Positions 9,338-19,973 of a stretch of DNA of 64,000 bases are shown in pieces. This DNA is from Xenophilus aerolatus (GTDB lineage Bacteria; Pseudomonadota; Gammaproteobacteria; Burkholderiales; Burkholderiaceae_C): assembly GCA_030418545.1 (NCBI GenBank), contig QAIB01000001.1, positions 992,001-1,056,000 of the forward strand, in the 5' to 3' direction. The notes under the pieces were generated by a model. It worked only from the letters and a program-made list of their open reading frames with translations, was not told the DNA's origin and searched no databases. The translations under genes and the position numbers were made by a program. Each line of letters starts with the position of its first letter. Position 1 is the stretch's first letter.

Positions 9338-10858
9338 TCATTCTTCTTCGTGCCTGAGGCTCAGGCCCAGCGCGCCGCGGCGGCGCAGCCAGGGGCTCGG
9401 GCGATAGCGCGGATCGCCATACACGGTCTGCATGTTGAACAGCACCTCCAGCATGTTGGTCGGTCCGTACAGATCGCCCATCGCCAGCGGACCTCGGGGA
9501 TAGCCGAGCCCCAGCGTGACCGCCGTTTCCAGGTCGGCGGGCGTGCAGATGCGCTGCTGGCAGATGTCGGTGGCGATGTTGACGATGGTGGCGAGCACGC
9601 GCTGCGTGACGAAGCCGCCGCTGTCACGTATCACGCTGACCGCCTTGCCGTCGCGCGCGAAGAGCGCATGTGCGGCATCGCGCATGTCGCGCCGCGTGGC
9701 CGGGTTGGTGGCGAGCACGCGGCGCTTCGTTGCGGCGTCGTCGACCAGCATGTCGATGCCCACGGTGCGGGTGGCATCCAGGCGCTCCACCGCCGCGACG
9801 GTCGTGATGTCGAAGCCCAGTGGCGCGACGACGACCAGCGCTTGCGACGACGGTGCGGCGCCGGTCTCCAGCTGGCCGCCGAGCGTGTGCACCAGCCGCA
9901 GCAGCTCCGCACGGCGCGTGGCGCGCGGCGGGACCCACACGGGTGGCAGCGTGTCGACGGCGGGCGCCGCGGGCTCGTCGGGCACCGCAGCCGCGCCGTC
10001 GGCGTAGCGGTAGAAGCCTTCCCCCGTCTTGCGGCCCAGCGCGCCGGCCGCCAGGCGCTGCGCGGTGATCACGCTGGGCCGGAAGCGTGGCTCGTCGTAA
10101 TACTGCCGGTAGATCGATTCCATCACGGGGTGGGACACGTCCAGCGCCGTGAGGTCCATCAACTCGAAGGGGCCGAGCTTGAAGCCGGCCTGGTCCTTGA
10201 GGATGCGGTCGATGGTGGCGAAGTCGGCCACCCCTTCGCCGACGATGCGCAGGGCCTCGGTGCCGTAGCCCCGGCCTGCATGGTTGACGATGAAACCCGG
10301 GGTGTCCTGCGCCAGGACGGCGCTGTGGCCCATCTGGCGCGCGTACTCGCGCAGCCGGTCGCAGACGGCCGCTTCGGTCTTGAAGCCGGCGACCACCTCG
10401 ACCACCTTCATGAGCGGCACGGGGTTGAAGAAGTGGAAGCCGGCGAAGCGGCCCGGGTGGCGAAGGCCGGCGCCGATGGCGGTCACCGACAGCGACGACG
10501 TGTTGGTCGCCAGCACCGCCTCCGGCGACACGATGTCCTCGAGGTCCTTGAAGAGCTGTCGCTTGACGTCGAGCTTCTCGACGATCGCCTCGACCACCAG
10601 GTCGCACCCCTTGAGGGCCGAAAGCGCCTCCACGGGACACAAGTGTGTCGCATAGACGTCACGTTGCGCCGGATCGAGGCGTCCTTTCTCGACCAGCTTG
10701 TCCCATTGGGCGACGATGGCGGACGCCGCCTTCTGCGCCGCACCCTCCTGTGCATCGAGCAGGTAGACGGTGCTGCCGGCCTGGGCGGCGATTTGCGCGA
10801 TGCCCCGGCCCATGGCGCCGGTGCCCACGATGGCGATGGTCGAAAATTTCACGGTCAT
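9338..10858 (-). CDS. 3-hydroxyacyl-CoA dehydrogenase (PaaH-like, 506 aa)
   Basis: It oxidises 3-hydroxyacyl-CoA to 3-ketoacyl-CoA with NAD+. The N-terminal Rossmann motif GTGAMGRGIAQ (about residues 12-22), NTSSLSVTAI, and the catalytic-region signature HFFNPVPLMKVVEVV (about residues 141-155) are clear. Two C-terminal 3HCDH domains follow, the second ending in GLGYPRGPLAMGD. The 506-residue length is that of PaaH-type enzymes and not of the bifunctional FadB. It is the promoter-proximal gene of the minus-strand operon and is divergent from the FimV-like gene with a 47-base gap. Confidence 0.93.
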   Translation of the reverse strand: MTVKFSTIAIVGTGAMGRGIAQIAAQAGSTVYLLDAQEGAAQKAASAIVAQWDKLVEKGRLDPAQRDVYATHLCPVEALSALKGCDLVVEAIVEKLDVKRQLFKDLEDIVSPEAVLATNTSSLSVTAIGAGLRHPGRFAGFHFFNPVPLMKVVEVVAGFKTEAAVCDRLREYARQMGHSAVLAQDTPGFIVNHAGRGYGTEALRIVGEGVADFATIDRILKDQAGFKLGPFELMDLTALDVSHPVMESIYRQYYDEPRFRPSVITAQRLAAGALGRKTGEGFYRYADGAAAVPDEPAAPAVDTLPPVWVPPRATRRAELLRLVHTLGGQLETGAAPSSQALVVVAPLGFDITTVAAVERLDATRTVGIDMLVDDAATKRRVLATNPATRRDMRDAAHALFARDGKAVSVIRDSGGFVTQRVLATIVNIATDICQQRICTPADLETAVTLGLGYPRGPLAMGDLYGPTNMLEVLFNMQTVYGDPRYRPSPWLRRRGALGLSLRHEEE

Positions 10859-10905
10859 CTTTTAAATGTGTCCCAAAGATGTACTTTGTTGATGTTGGTG
10901 TCAAA

Positions 10906-13224
10906 ATGTGTCTACTTTTGACTTCTTCCTTGCAGCCCTCGATTGTGCGATTCCGTCACGCTGCGGCGACCCTGTTTGTACTCGGGTTCGTGCTTCCCGC
11001 GTCCGCGCTGACGATCGGGCGCCCGCAGGGTGCGGCGTGGATCGGCAAGCCGCTCAACATCGTCATCCCCCTCACGCTGGATGGCAACGAGGTGGGTGGC
11101 TCGCTCTGCCCGCAGGTCGAGGTGGTGCAGGGCGATGCCGCCATGGACGAGCGGCGCGTGAGTGTCTCGCTCGAGCCCGGCGCGGCGCCGGACGCCCCCC
11201 GGCTGCGCGTGCGCACCAGCCGGGCGGTGGAGGAACCCATCGTCACGGTCACGGTCAAGGCCGGTTGCTCGGCGACCTCCACCCGGCAGGTCGTGCTGCT
11301 GGCCGACCCGCCGCCTGTGGACGCGGCGCTGCCATCCTTCGAGGCACCGGGCGAAGCCGCCCGCGCCGCCGTTGTTGCGGCGCCTCAGCGTCCGCCGGCG
11401 CGCGTCGCACGTGCAGCGCGGCCCGACGGCGGCGGCGGCGAAGGGGGGGCCGAACGGCGCCGTGCAAGCGCACCCGCCGCGGCGCGAAGCGCTCGCAGCG
11501 TCGCTCCCGAGCGCCAGAACGCCGAAGCCGCCGCACGTCGGCGCGCGGCGGCTTCGGCGCGCGCCAGTGTGCCTGCCGGCGCTTCGTCGGGCGGGCGCCT
11601 CCAGGTCGATGCGCTGGCACCGCTTGCTCCGCGCGAGGCGGCAGCGCCGGCACCGTCGGCCGCCACGGGACGACAGCCATCGTCGTCGGGTCAGACCCCC
11701 GCGCCGGCGACCGCCCAGCCGCCGACTCCTGCGGCGAGCGAGCCGGTACGCAACGAGGCCGCGGCGGCGGTCGCGCCCCAGCCCGCGGCGAGCGCGCCTT
11801 CGGTGGTCGCGCCGACGCCGGAGGCGGTGCGCGACGCGCAGCGTACGGTGGCGCTGGAACAGGCGCTGGCCTCCCTGCGCGAGCAGACTGCCCGCAACGA
11901 GCAGACGCTGCTCGAGATGCGTCGCGAACTGGCCGCGGCACGGGAGAGCCGCTACAGCAATCCGGTGGTCTATGCGCTGGTGCTGTTGCTGCTGCTTGCC
12001 CTGACTGCCTTGGTGTGGATGTGGCTGGCGTCGCGTCGTGCCGCACAGTCGGTGTGGTGGCCCGAAGGGGGCGGGGCTGCGCCGGCGCGTTCGTCTCAGC
12101 TGGGCGCGCTCGACGATGCCGCCGACACCTACCCGGGCGAGAACAACGCGGGGGCCGAGCGCGCTCTCGCAGGGGCCGCCGCAGCTTCGGCCGTTGCGTC
12201 CGGTGCCGCGGCGCACGGGGTGCCCAGCGGATTCATCGACCCGGACGCACCTCGCAGCGCGGAACACTCCGGCTCCGACCTGCGGCATGCGGATTTCGAC
12301 GCCCCTGCGCTGCCGGGGCAATCGCAGCCGACCTCCCGCTCGGTGAACACCGAGGAGCTCTTCGATGTGCAGCAGCAGGCCGAGTTCTTCCTTTCCCTGG
12401 GCCAGCACGAGCAAGCCATCGCCGTGCTGTCCGAGTACGTGGCCGACCATCCGGACACCAGTGCGCTGGCCTACCTCGAATTGCTGCGCATCTTCCACAG
12501 CCTGGGCCGCATGCTGGATTACGAGCGGGTGCGCAGGCAGTGCCAGCAGGCACTGAACGTGCGCGTGCCGTCCTTCGACGATTTCCACCAGGACGCCGGC
12601 CGGCCCCTGGACCACCACAACGAGGTGCTCCAGCGCATCGAGGAGCACTGGCCGGGGCCCGAGTCGCTGCCGGTCATCGAGGAGCTGCTGTTCCGTCGCC
12701 CGGGCGAGGACGGCCAGCCGACCTTCGACCTGGCGGCCTACCGCGAACTGCTCATGCTCTACGCCATGGCCCAGGAGCAGCCGGTCGACGGAGATTCGCA
12801 GCGTCCGTCGCTGGCAGAGGTGCTCATGCGCCACCAGCAGCACGAAACCATGCCGATGGCCTTGCCCACATCGGCGGTCGAGTTGCCGACTGCGCCGCAG
12901 TCGCTGGCACGCGACACCTCGCTCGTGGAGCCGCGCCACACGGATTTCCAGCCGACACGACCGCCGCACCCGCTCACGGCGTCGCTGGACTTCGACCTGG
13001 ACGACCTGGACATGGCCGGCGTCAACACCATTCCAGCGGCCTTGCGTCGTGCCGAGGCCGAAAAAGCGAAGGCGGTGCCGGTCATCGAGCCGGCGGTGCT
13101 GGACCAGCCCACCACGGAACTCGCATCCGCATCATCGGATTCGCCCTCGGCGCAACTGCCGGACCTGGAGCTCTTCGATCCCGAGATCGAGGAATCGATC
13201 AAGCCCGGCTCGCTCAAGCGTTGA
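10906..13224 (+). CDS. FimV/HubP-like membrane protein
   Basis: This 772-residue protein has an N-terminal signal-like hydrophobic stretch and the FimV-type N-terminal beta domain (LTIGRPQGAAWIGKPLNIVI). A long low-complexity Ala/Pro/Arg linker follows, then a coiled coil (EQALASLREQTARNEQTLLE), one membrane segment (VVYALVLLLLLALTALVWMW), an acidic cytoplasmic part with TPR-like helices (EELFDVQQQAEFFLSLGQHE) and a short C-terminal tail. No LysM domain is seen. Such proteins organise the cell pole or type IV pilus machinery. The start is uncertain: ATG at 10906 or an in-frame GTG at 10945 that gives a more canonical signal peptide. It stands alone on the plus strand. Confidence 0.8.
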   Translation: MCLLLTSSLQPSIVRFRHAAATLFVLGFVLPASALTIGRPQGAAWIGKPLNIVIPLTLDGNEVGGSLCPQVEVVQGDAAMDERRVSVSLEPGAAPDAPRLRVRTSRAVEEPIVTVTVKAGCSATSTRQVVLLADPPPVDAALPSFEAPGEAARAAVVAAPQRPPARVARAARPDGGGGEGGAERRRASAPAAARSARSVAPERQNAEAAARRRAAASARASVPAGASSGGRLQVDALAPLAPREAAAPAPSAATGRQPSSSGQTPAPATAQPPTPAASEPVRNEAAAAVAPQPAASAPSVVAPTPEAVRDAQRTVALEQALASLREQTARNEQTLLEMRRELAAARESRYSNPVVYALVLLLLLALTALVWMWLASRRAAQSVWWPEGGGAAPARSSQLGALDDAADTYPGENNAGAERALAGAAAASAVASGAAAHGVPSGFIDPDAPRSAEHSGSDLRHADFDAPALPGQSQPTSRSVNTEELFDVQQQAEFFLSLGQHEQAIAVLSEYVADHPDTSALAYLELLRIFHSLGRMLDYERVRRQCQQALNVRVPSFDDFHQDAGRPLDHHNEVLQRIEEHWPGPESLPVIEELLFRRPGEDGQPTFDLAAYRELLMLYAMAQEQPVDGDSQRPSLAEVLMRHQQHETMPMALPTSAVELPTAPQSLARDTSLVEPRHTDFQPTRPPHPLTASLDFDLDDLDMAGVNTIPAALRRAEAEKAKAVPVIEPAVLDQPTTELASASSDSPSAQLPDLELFDPEIEESIKPGSLKR

Positions 13225-13254
13225 CCCAGGCGGCCCGCCGCAGCGGGCGCGGCC

Positions 13255-14262
13255 TCAGCGACGAACCTGCAGCGCGCCCGGGTTGACGATGTTGGTGGGA
13301 TTGCCCCGGATGAAGCTCACGACATTGTCGAAAGCCTGGCCGAAGTACATCTCGTAGCTCTCCTGCTCCACATAGCCGATGTGCGGCGTGCAGATGCAGT
13401 TCTCCAGGCGCAGCAGGGCATGGCCTTGCAGCGGCGGCTCGCTCTCGAAGACATCGATCGCCGCCAGGCCCGGCCGGCCGCGGTTCAGGGCTGCCAGGAG
13501 CGCGTCCGGTTCGACCAGCTCGGCGCGCGAGGTGTTCACGAACAGGGCCGTGGGCTTCATCCGCATCAGGTCGTCCAGGCCCACCAGGCCGCGCGTCTCG
13601 TCGTTCAGGCGCAGGTGCACCGACAGCACGTCGGCCTGCTCGAACAGTGCTTCGCGGCTTGCGGCCACCTGGAAGCCGTCGGAGCGTGCCTTGCTGCAGC
13701 TGCCCTCGCGGCCCCAGATCACCACCTGCATGCCGAAGGCCTGCCCATAACGGGCCACGAGCTGGCCGATGCGGCCATAACCCCAGATGCCCAGCGTCTT
13801 GCCCTTGAGCACCGAGCCGAGCCCGAAATTGGGCGGCATCGCCGCGGACTTCAGCCCCGACTGTTGCCAGGCGCCATGCTTGAGGTTGCTGATGTACTGG
13901 GGCAGGCGCCGCATGGCGGCCATGATCAAAGCCCAGGTCAGCTCGGCGGGGGCGAGCGGCGAGCCGCTGCCTTCGGCCACCGCCACACCGAATTCGGTGC
14001 AGGCATTGACGTCGATGTGCGAGCCGGCCCGGCCAGTCTGCGAAATGAGCTTGAGCTTGGGAAGCTTCTCGACGAGTTGCCGCGTGATCTGCGTGCGCTC
14101 TCGGATGAGCACGATCACGTCGGCGTCCTTGAGCCGGACCGAGAGCTGCCCGATGCCCTTGACGGTGTTGGTGTAGACCTTCGCCGCGTAGGCGTCGAGC
14201 TTGGCGGCGCAGCGCAGCTTGCGCACGGCATCCTGGTAGTCGTCCAAGATCACAATGTTCAT
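13255..14262 (-). CDS. D-2-hydroxyacid dehydrogenase family protein
   Basis: This is a 335-residue NAD-dependent dehydrogenase of the D-isomer 2-hydroxyacid family. The NAD-binding motif GIWGYGRIGQLVARYG is near residue 154. The catalytic triad is present as Arg in HLRLNDET, Glu in IDVFESEP and His in CTPHIGYV. The start ATG at 14262 gives MNIVILDDYQ and is preferred to an ATG nine codons upstream. The 2-oxo/2-hydroxy acid substrate cannot be told. It is convergent with the FimV-like gene, whose stop lies 30 bases away. Confidence 0.9.
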   Translation of the reverse strand: MNIVILDDYQDAVRKLRCAAKLDAYAAKVYTNTVKGIGQLSVRLKDADVIVLIRERTQITRQLVEKLPKLKLISQTGRAGSHIDVNACTEFGVAVAEGSGSPLAPAELTWALIMAAMRRLPQYISNLKHGAWQQSGLKSAAMPPNFGLGSVLKGKTLGIWGYGRIGQLVARYGQAFGMQVVIWGREGSCSKARSDGFQVAASREALFEQADVLSVHLRLNDETRGLVGLDDLMRMKPTALFVNTSRAELVEPDALLAALNRGRPGLAAIDVFESEPPLQGHALLRLENCICTPHIGYVEQESYEMYFGQAFDNVVSFIRGNPTNIVNPGALQVRR

Positions 14263-14386
14263 GGCTGCCCATTGTGCCTTGCGCATGACAGGCGTTTGGC
14301 GTGTGCAGCCGACGGCACAGCCTGCTGCTGTGCCATTCGGAGTCGGCCGCGGGCGCGGTGCCGGATGGCCGCGCGGGGCGGCGCGC

Positions 14387-14731
14387 TCAGTGCAGTTGCT
14401 TCGGTGAAGCCGTTGTGGCGGCGGCCTCGAGGGCCGCGAGGCGGTCCAGTTCGGCGCATACGTCGGCCATGCGGCCCGAAATCACGACGCGGCCGTCATT
14501 TCCGGCGGATTGGCCGCGCTCCACGATGCGCACCACGCGCACCACACCGTGCTGGCGTGCCGGTGCTGGCAGGGCAGCGGCACCGTTGCGGACGCCGCAT
14601 GCCGGCCGGACCGCCACGTAGCGCAGCCCTGCCGACGCCCTGCGGCGCGAGTCGCGCGCCGGCATCCAGCGGCTGGCGAGCGATTGAAGGGGGGTGAACA
14701 AATCGGCGATTGCGAGCAGAGCGATTCCCAT
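14387..14731 (-). CDS. Conserved hypothetical protein upstream of lexA
   Basis: This 114-residue protein has no recognised domain. The N-terminus is hydrophobic and helical (MGIALLAIADLFTPLQSL), the centre is basic (RDSRRRASAGLRYV), and the C-terminal third forms a strand-helix unit (GRVVISGRMADVCAELDRLA). AGGAGTTCAC before the ATG supports the start, and codon use matches its neighbours. It follows lexA in the same direction after 114 bases, so co-transcription is possible. I could not assign a function. Confidence 0.6.
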   Translation of the reverse strand: MGIALLAIADLFTPLQSLASRWMPARDSRRRASAGLRYVAVRPACGVRNGAAALPAPARQHGVVRVVRIVERGQSAGNDGRVVISGRMADVCAELDRLAALEAAATTASPKQLH

Positions 14732-14845
14732 GTGAACTCCTGAGATCAAGGGGTGGAACACAGGCAGGATTCACGGAGGGACAGCCGCAGCAGGGTGATG
14801 GCCACTCGCCATACGCCCGCCACCTGATACGGCTGTTGTGTGGCG

Positions 14846-15547
14846 TTACATCAGCATCGTGTTGCGAATCAGCCCGACGGCCAGGCCCTCGATCTCGAAG
14901 GGCTCGCCGGGCTCGACGACGATGGTGGGGTAATCGGGGTTCTCGGCGTGGAGCTCGACCACGTACCTGGTGCGCTTGAGGCGCTTGACGGTTACTTCCT
15001 CGCCCAGGCGGGCCACGATGATCTGGCCGTTGCGTGCTTCCTTGGTGGCCTGCACCGCGAGCAGGTCGCCGTCCATGATGCCGGCGTCGCGCATGGACAT
15101 GCCGCGCACCTTCAAGAGGTAGTCGGGCTTGCGCTGGAACAGCGTGTTCTCGACGTAGTAGGTCTGGTCCACGTGCTCCTGGGCCAGGATGGGAGAGCCA
15201 GCTGCCACCCGACCGATGAGCGGCAGCGCCAACTGCGCGATGCCGGGCAGGGCGAGAGACAACTGGCTGCCGTCGCGATGGCGTGACTCCTGCAGCGAGC
15301 GCAACGCATCGCCGCGCAGGCGGATGCCGCGCGAGGTGCCGCTCACCAGTTCGATGACACCCTTGCGTGCCAGGGCCTGCAGGTGCTCCTCGGCGGCGTT
15401 GGCCGACTTGAAGCCCAGCTCGGCGGCGATCTCGGCCCGCGTGGGCGGCGCGCCGGTGCGCGCGATGGCGGCCTGGATGAGGTCGAGGATCTGCTGCTGG
15501 CGAGCGGTAAGCTTCGCGGCGAAAGGCGAGGCGGGCAGGTTGAGCAT
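14846..15547 (-). CDS. lexA: LexA repressor
   Basis: LexA represses the SOS regulon and cleaves itself when RecA is active. The 233-residue protein has the winged-helix start ([34 protein letters not shown]) and the S24 peptidase domain. The self-cleavage site is Ala116-Gly117 in GRVAAGSPI, the catalytic serine is Ser151 in GMSMRDAG, and the lysine is Lys188 in VTVKRLKR. The ATG at 15547 follows AAGGAG. Two LexA-box-like palindromes lie 64-98 bases upstream, as expected for autoregulation, in the space shared with the divergent asparaginase gene. Confidence 0.96.
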   Translation of the reverse strand: MLNLPASPFAAKLTARQQQILDLIQAAIARTGAPPTRAEIAAELGFKSANAAEEHLQALARKGVIELVSGTSRGIRLRGDALRSLQESRHRDGSQLSLALPGIAQLALPLIGRVAAGSPILAQEHVDQTYYVENTLFQRKPDYLLKVRGMSMRDAGIMDGDLLAVQATKEARNGQIIVARLGEEVTVKRLKRTRYVVELHAENPDYPTIVVEPGEPFEIEGLAVGLIRNTMLM

Positions 15548-15610
15548 GCGAACGGCTCCTTGGCGTGTGAGCTGAATTCGGCGGCTTGCGGCCGCCGCTG
15601 GGTGCATCCA

Positions 15611-15626
15611 CTGGGTGTTCATCCAG
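15611..15626. promoter_or_regulatory. LexA-box-like palindrome 1
   Basis: CTGG-N8-CCAG (extended ACTGG...CCAGT) lies between lexA and the asparaginase gene. It fits the CTGK-N8-MCAG layout of proteobacterial SOS boxes, with a perfect dyad. Confidence 0.6.
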
Positions 15627-15629
15627 TAA

Positions 15630-15645
15630 CTGTATTTTTAACCAG
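15630..15645. promoter_or_regulatory. LexA-box-like palindrome 2
   Basis: CTGTATTTTTAACCAG (CTGT-N8-CCAG) starts three bases after box 1 and has the A/T-rich centre usual for LexA operators. The two boxes are 19 bases apart start to start, so two dimers could bind side by side. Confidence 0.7.
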
Positions 15646-15670
15646 TTTCCATTCGATTGGCAAGCAAACG

Positions 15671-16654
15671 ATGAAGGCAGGCGAAACCAAGGCGGGCGCG
15701 GCCGCCCATGTGGTGGTGCTGGGTACAGGCGGCACGATCTCGGGCCGTGCCCGGGCGGCGGGTGACAACGTCGGGTACACGACCGGCGAGGTCCAGGTGT
15801 CCGAACTGATCGACGGCCTGGAGGTGCCGGGCGTCGCGCTGTCTGCCGAGCAGGTGGCCAACATCGACAGCAAGGACATGGACTTCGGCGTGTGGCGGAC
15901 CCTGGCCCAACGCTGCGCCCACTGGCTGGCGCAGGAGGAAGTGACGGGCGTGGTCGTCACGCACGGCACCGACACGCTCGAGGAGACCGCCTTCTTCCTG
16001 CACGAGCTGCTGCCGGCCTCCAAGCCGGTGGTTCTCACCTGCGCCATGCGGCCCGCCTCGGCGCTTGTGCCGGACGGCCCGCAGAACATCCTGGATGCCG
16101 TTGCGCTGGCCGCCACGCCTGGGGTGCAGGGCGTCACCGTCGTATGCGCGGGCACGGTCCACGGCGCGCCCGACGTGCAGAAGGTGCACCCCTACCGGGT
16201 CGATGCCTTCTCCTCGGGCGACATGGGGCCCATCGGCTACATCGAGGAAGGACGGTTGCGTCAGGCGCGAGACTGGCCCGCAGCGTCCGCGGGGCGGGCG
16301 CAGGCGGTCATGAAAAACATGGCGGCGGCCGCCCCCTGGCCGCGCGTGGAGATCGTGACGAGCCACGCCGGCGCGGGAGCTTCGCTGGTCGATCTGCTGG
16401 TGCGGGAGCGCGAAGCCGGCGCCGCCGATGCGGTGCAGGGCCTGGTGGTCGCCGCCACCGGCAATGGCTCCGTGCACGCCGCGCTGGAGCAGGCGCTGCT
16501 GCGCGCGCAGGCTGCGGGCATCCGCGTCGTGCGGGCCACGCGTTGTGCCTTCGGCCGCATCGTGCCGGGCGCCGCGCATGCGCTGCCCGATGCCGGCGCG
16601 CTCAGCCCGGTCAAGGCGCGCATCGCACTGATGCTGTCGCTCATGCAGGGCTGA
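15671..16654 (+). CDS. L-asparaginase (type I/II family)
   Basis: This 327-residue enzyme hydrolyses asparagine to aspartate and ammonia. The catalytic threonine loop LGTGGTISG (Thr22) and the second motif VVTHGTDTLEETAFFLHELL (about residue 95) are intact. The C-terminal region GLVVAATGNGSVHA is typical of the family. No signal peptide is seen, so it should be cytoplasmic. It is divergent from lexA across the double SOS box, so LexA may also affect its transcription. That is inference. Confidence 0.92.
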   Translation: MKAGETKAGAAAHVVVLGTGGTISGRARAAGDNVGYTTGEVQVSELIDGLEVPGVALSAEQVANIDSKDMDFGVWRTLAQRCAHWLAQEEVTGVVVTHGTDTLEETAFFLHELLPASKPVVLTCAMRPASALVPDGPQNILDAVALAATPGVQGVTVVCAGTVHGAPDVQKVHPYRVDAFSSGDMGPIGYIEEGRLRQARDWPAASAGRAQAVMKNMAAAAPWPRVEIVTSHAGAGASLVDLLVREREAGAADAVQGLVVAATGNGSVHAALEQALLRAQAAGIRVVRATRCAFGRIVPGAAHALPDAGALSPVKARIALMLSLMQG

Positions 16655-16669
16655 GGCCTGCGTCGGGCA

Positions 16670-16695
16670 GAAAAAAGCCACCGCATGCGGTGGCT
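16670..16695 (-). terminator. Rho-independent terminator after adk
   Basis: On the minus strand AGCCACCGC-AT-GCGGTGGCT is followed by TTTTTCTG. It lies 22 bases past the adk stop, in the convergent space with the asparaginase gene. There is no T-run on the plus side. Confidence 0.85.
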
Positions 16696-16717
16696 GTGGG
16701 CAGGGAGCGCGGGCGCT

Positions 16718-18263
<1,546 letters not shown>

Positions 18264-18276
18264 GGGTCGCAGTTGC

Positions 18277-18459
18277 TCAGAGCCCGAGTTCCTCGTCGGT
18301 CAGGGTGCGCGCCTCGCTCTCCAGCAGGATCGGAACGCCGTCGCGCACCGGGTAGGCCAGTCGCGCGCTGCGCGAGGCGAGTTCCTGCTTTTCGGGGTTC
18401 CAGGTCAGCGGGCCCTTGGTGACGGGGCAGACCAGCAGTTCGAGCAGCTTGGTGTCCAT
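18277..18459 (-). CDS. Trm112 family protein
   Basis: This 60-residue zinc-ribbon-like protein has the hallmark [14 protein letters not shown] at the N-terminus and [18 protein letters not shown] at the C-terminus. Trm112 relatives activate methyltransferases in eukaryotes and archaea; the role of the bacterial form is unclear. Only one cysteine is visible, so metal binding is doubtful. It is placed between lpxK and kdsB, as commonly seen in betaproteobacteria. Confidence 0.9.
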   Translation of the reverse strand: MDTKLLELLVCPVTKGPLTWNPEKQELASRSARLAYPVRDGVPILLESEARTLTDEELGL

Positions 18460-18540
18460 GTCAGCCTCCGCAGAGCCGCCTCAGGGAGGCGATGGCCCCC
18501 TCGGGGGGCAGTGAAGACACGAAGTGCGAAACGTGGGGGC

Positions 18541-19506
18541 TCATTCTTCAGATGATAGTCGCGCGTCCAGGGCCGCGAAGAAGGCCGGCTCGGGTGCGAA
18601 CACGAGCGGCACGGCCAGCGCGTCGGGCGCCACCTGCCACAGCTTGCCAGCATCCTTTTCGGTGCAGATCAGGCGGTAAGGCCCACCAGACGGGCGCGAC
18701 CAGCTATCGAAATCATAGTGGTCGGGCAGTGGGATGCACTGCGCGGGCACCACCCCGCGCGCGCGCAGCATGTCGAAGAAGCGCTGCGGCTGCGCGATGC
18801 CGGCCAGCGCAATCACGTTCGGCTCGCGCGCGAGTTCGGCCAGCGGCACCCGGCGGCCGTCCCGTCCGACGGCGTGGTCGGCCAGCGCGCGCCGTGCCGT
18901 GAAGCCGGCGAAGGCCGGGCGCTCGCCCGTGTGGAGCACGATGTCGCAGGCGCGTGGCCAAGGCTCGCGCAGCGGCCCGGCGGGGAGCAGCCAGCCGTTG
19001 CCGACGCCCCGGTCGTCGAACACGCAGATCTCGACCTCGCGCCGCAGCGCCAGGTGCTGCAGACCGTCGTCGCTCACGATCACGCGCAGTTCGGGGTGGG
19101 CGGCCAGCAGGCGCCGCGCGGCGGCCACCCGGTCGCGGTCCACCACCACGGGCGCGCCGGTCGTGCGATGCACCAGCAGCGGCTCGTCGCCCACGTCGCG
19201 CGGGTCGCTGACGGCATGCACTTCGCGGCCGTCCTGCGTGCGGCGACCGTAACCGCGCGAGACCACGCCCACCGCCAGGCCGCGCGCCTGCAGATGACGC
19301 ACCACGGCCATCACCACGGGCGTCTTGCCGGCGCCCCCTGCGATGACATTGCCCACCACGACCACGGGCACGCCGACCCCGTGCGAGGTCTTCCAGCCAC
19401 GCCGATAGGCCAGGCTTCGCAGGGCGGCGATCGCGCGATAAAGGAGGGAGAACGGCCACAGCAGGCGAGCCAGCAGGCCGCGGTGCAACCAGGCGCGTGG
19501 CAGCAT
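18541..19506 (-). CDS. lpxK: Tetraacyldisaccharide 4'-kinase
   Basis: LpxK phosphorylates lipid A disaccharide at the inner membrane. The 321-residue protein has an N-terminal amphipathic/membrane segment ([20 protein letters not shown]), the P-loop [14 protein letters not shown] near residue 51, and the C-terminal [13 protein letters not shown] and [10 protein letters not shown] motifs. The stretch [16 protein letters not shown] is encoded by DNA that resembles the GCTAT...ATAGC element (see findings). It lies 23 bases downstream of exbD. ATG at 19506 is the likely start. Confidence 0.94.
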   Translation of the reverse strand: MLPRAWLHRGLLARLLWPFSLLYRAIAALRSLAYRRGWKTSHGVGVPVVVVGNVIAGGAGKTPVVMAVVRHLQARGLAVGVVSRGYGRRTQDGREVHAVSDPRDVGDEPLLVHRTTGAPVVVDRDRVAAARRLLAAHPELRVIVSDDGLQHLALRREVEICVFDDRGVGNGWLLPAGPLREPWPRACDIVLHTGERPAFAGFTARRALADHAVGRDGRRVPLAELAREPNVIALAGIAQPQRFFDMLRARGVVPAQCIPLPDHYDFDSWSRPSGGPYRLICTEKDAGKLWQVAPDALAVPLVFAPEPAFFAALDARLSSEE

Positions 19507-19529
19507 CGCGGTGGGCGGCCCGGCGCGGC

Positions 19530-19964
19530 TCAGCGTGCGGCCTGCGCCGCCGTCTGGGTGGCGAAGGTGATCTGCATCAGGCCGGCGCGCCGCGCGGCCT
19601 CCATCACCGTGATCACCGACTGGTGCGCAGCGGTGGCGTCGGCGCTGATGATGACGACGTTGTCCTTGTTGCCGCCGGCGACGGCGGCCAGTGCCGCGGT
19701 CACGGCATCGACGCTGCGCTCGGGCAGCACGGTCCTGTTCACCGCATAGCGGCCGTCGGCGCCGACAGCCACCACGATTTCCCTGGGCCTGTCGCGCTGC
19801 GCCTCGGCATCGGCCACGGGAAGGCGCACTTCCATCTCGGTGAACTTGCTGTACGTGGTCGACAGCATCAGGAAGATGAGCACCACCAGCAGCACGTCGA
19901 TGAAGGGGATCAGGTTGATCTCCGGCTCCTCCTGCGAGCCATGGCGAAAGCGCATGCGGCTCAT
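19530..19964 (-). CDS. exbD: Biopolymer transport protein ExbD/TolR family
   Basis: ExbD partners ExbB in using the proton motive force to drive TonB or Tol-type outer-membrane processes. The 144-residue protein has a short cytoplasmic start, then the single membrane helix with its conserved Asp ([19 protein letters not shown], Asp near residue 23), then a periplasmic domain. It lies nine bases downstream of exbB. No tonB is in this operon; here the pair sits with LPS genes, a common betaproteobacterial arrangement. Confidence 0.94.
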   Translation of the reverse strand: MSRMRFRHGSQEEPEINLIPFIDVLLVVLIFLMLSTTYSKFTEMEVRLPVADAEAQRDRPREIVVAVGADGRYAVNRTVLPERSVDAVTAALAAVAGGNKDNVVIISADATAAHQSVITVMEAARRAGLMQITFATQTAAQAAR

Positions 19965-19973
19965 CGTCGCAGC

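Noticed and set aside
18277-18459. Spurious short frame between lpxK and kdsB
   Set aside because: Kept as a real gene: the [12 protein letters not shown] motif and the operon position identify a Trm112 family protein.
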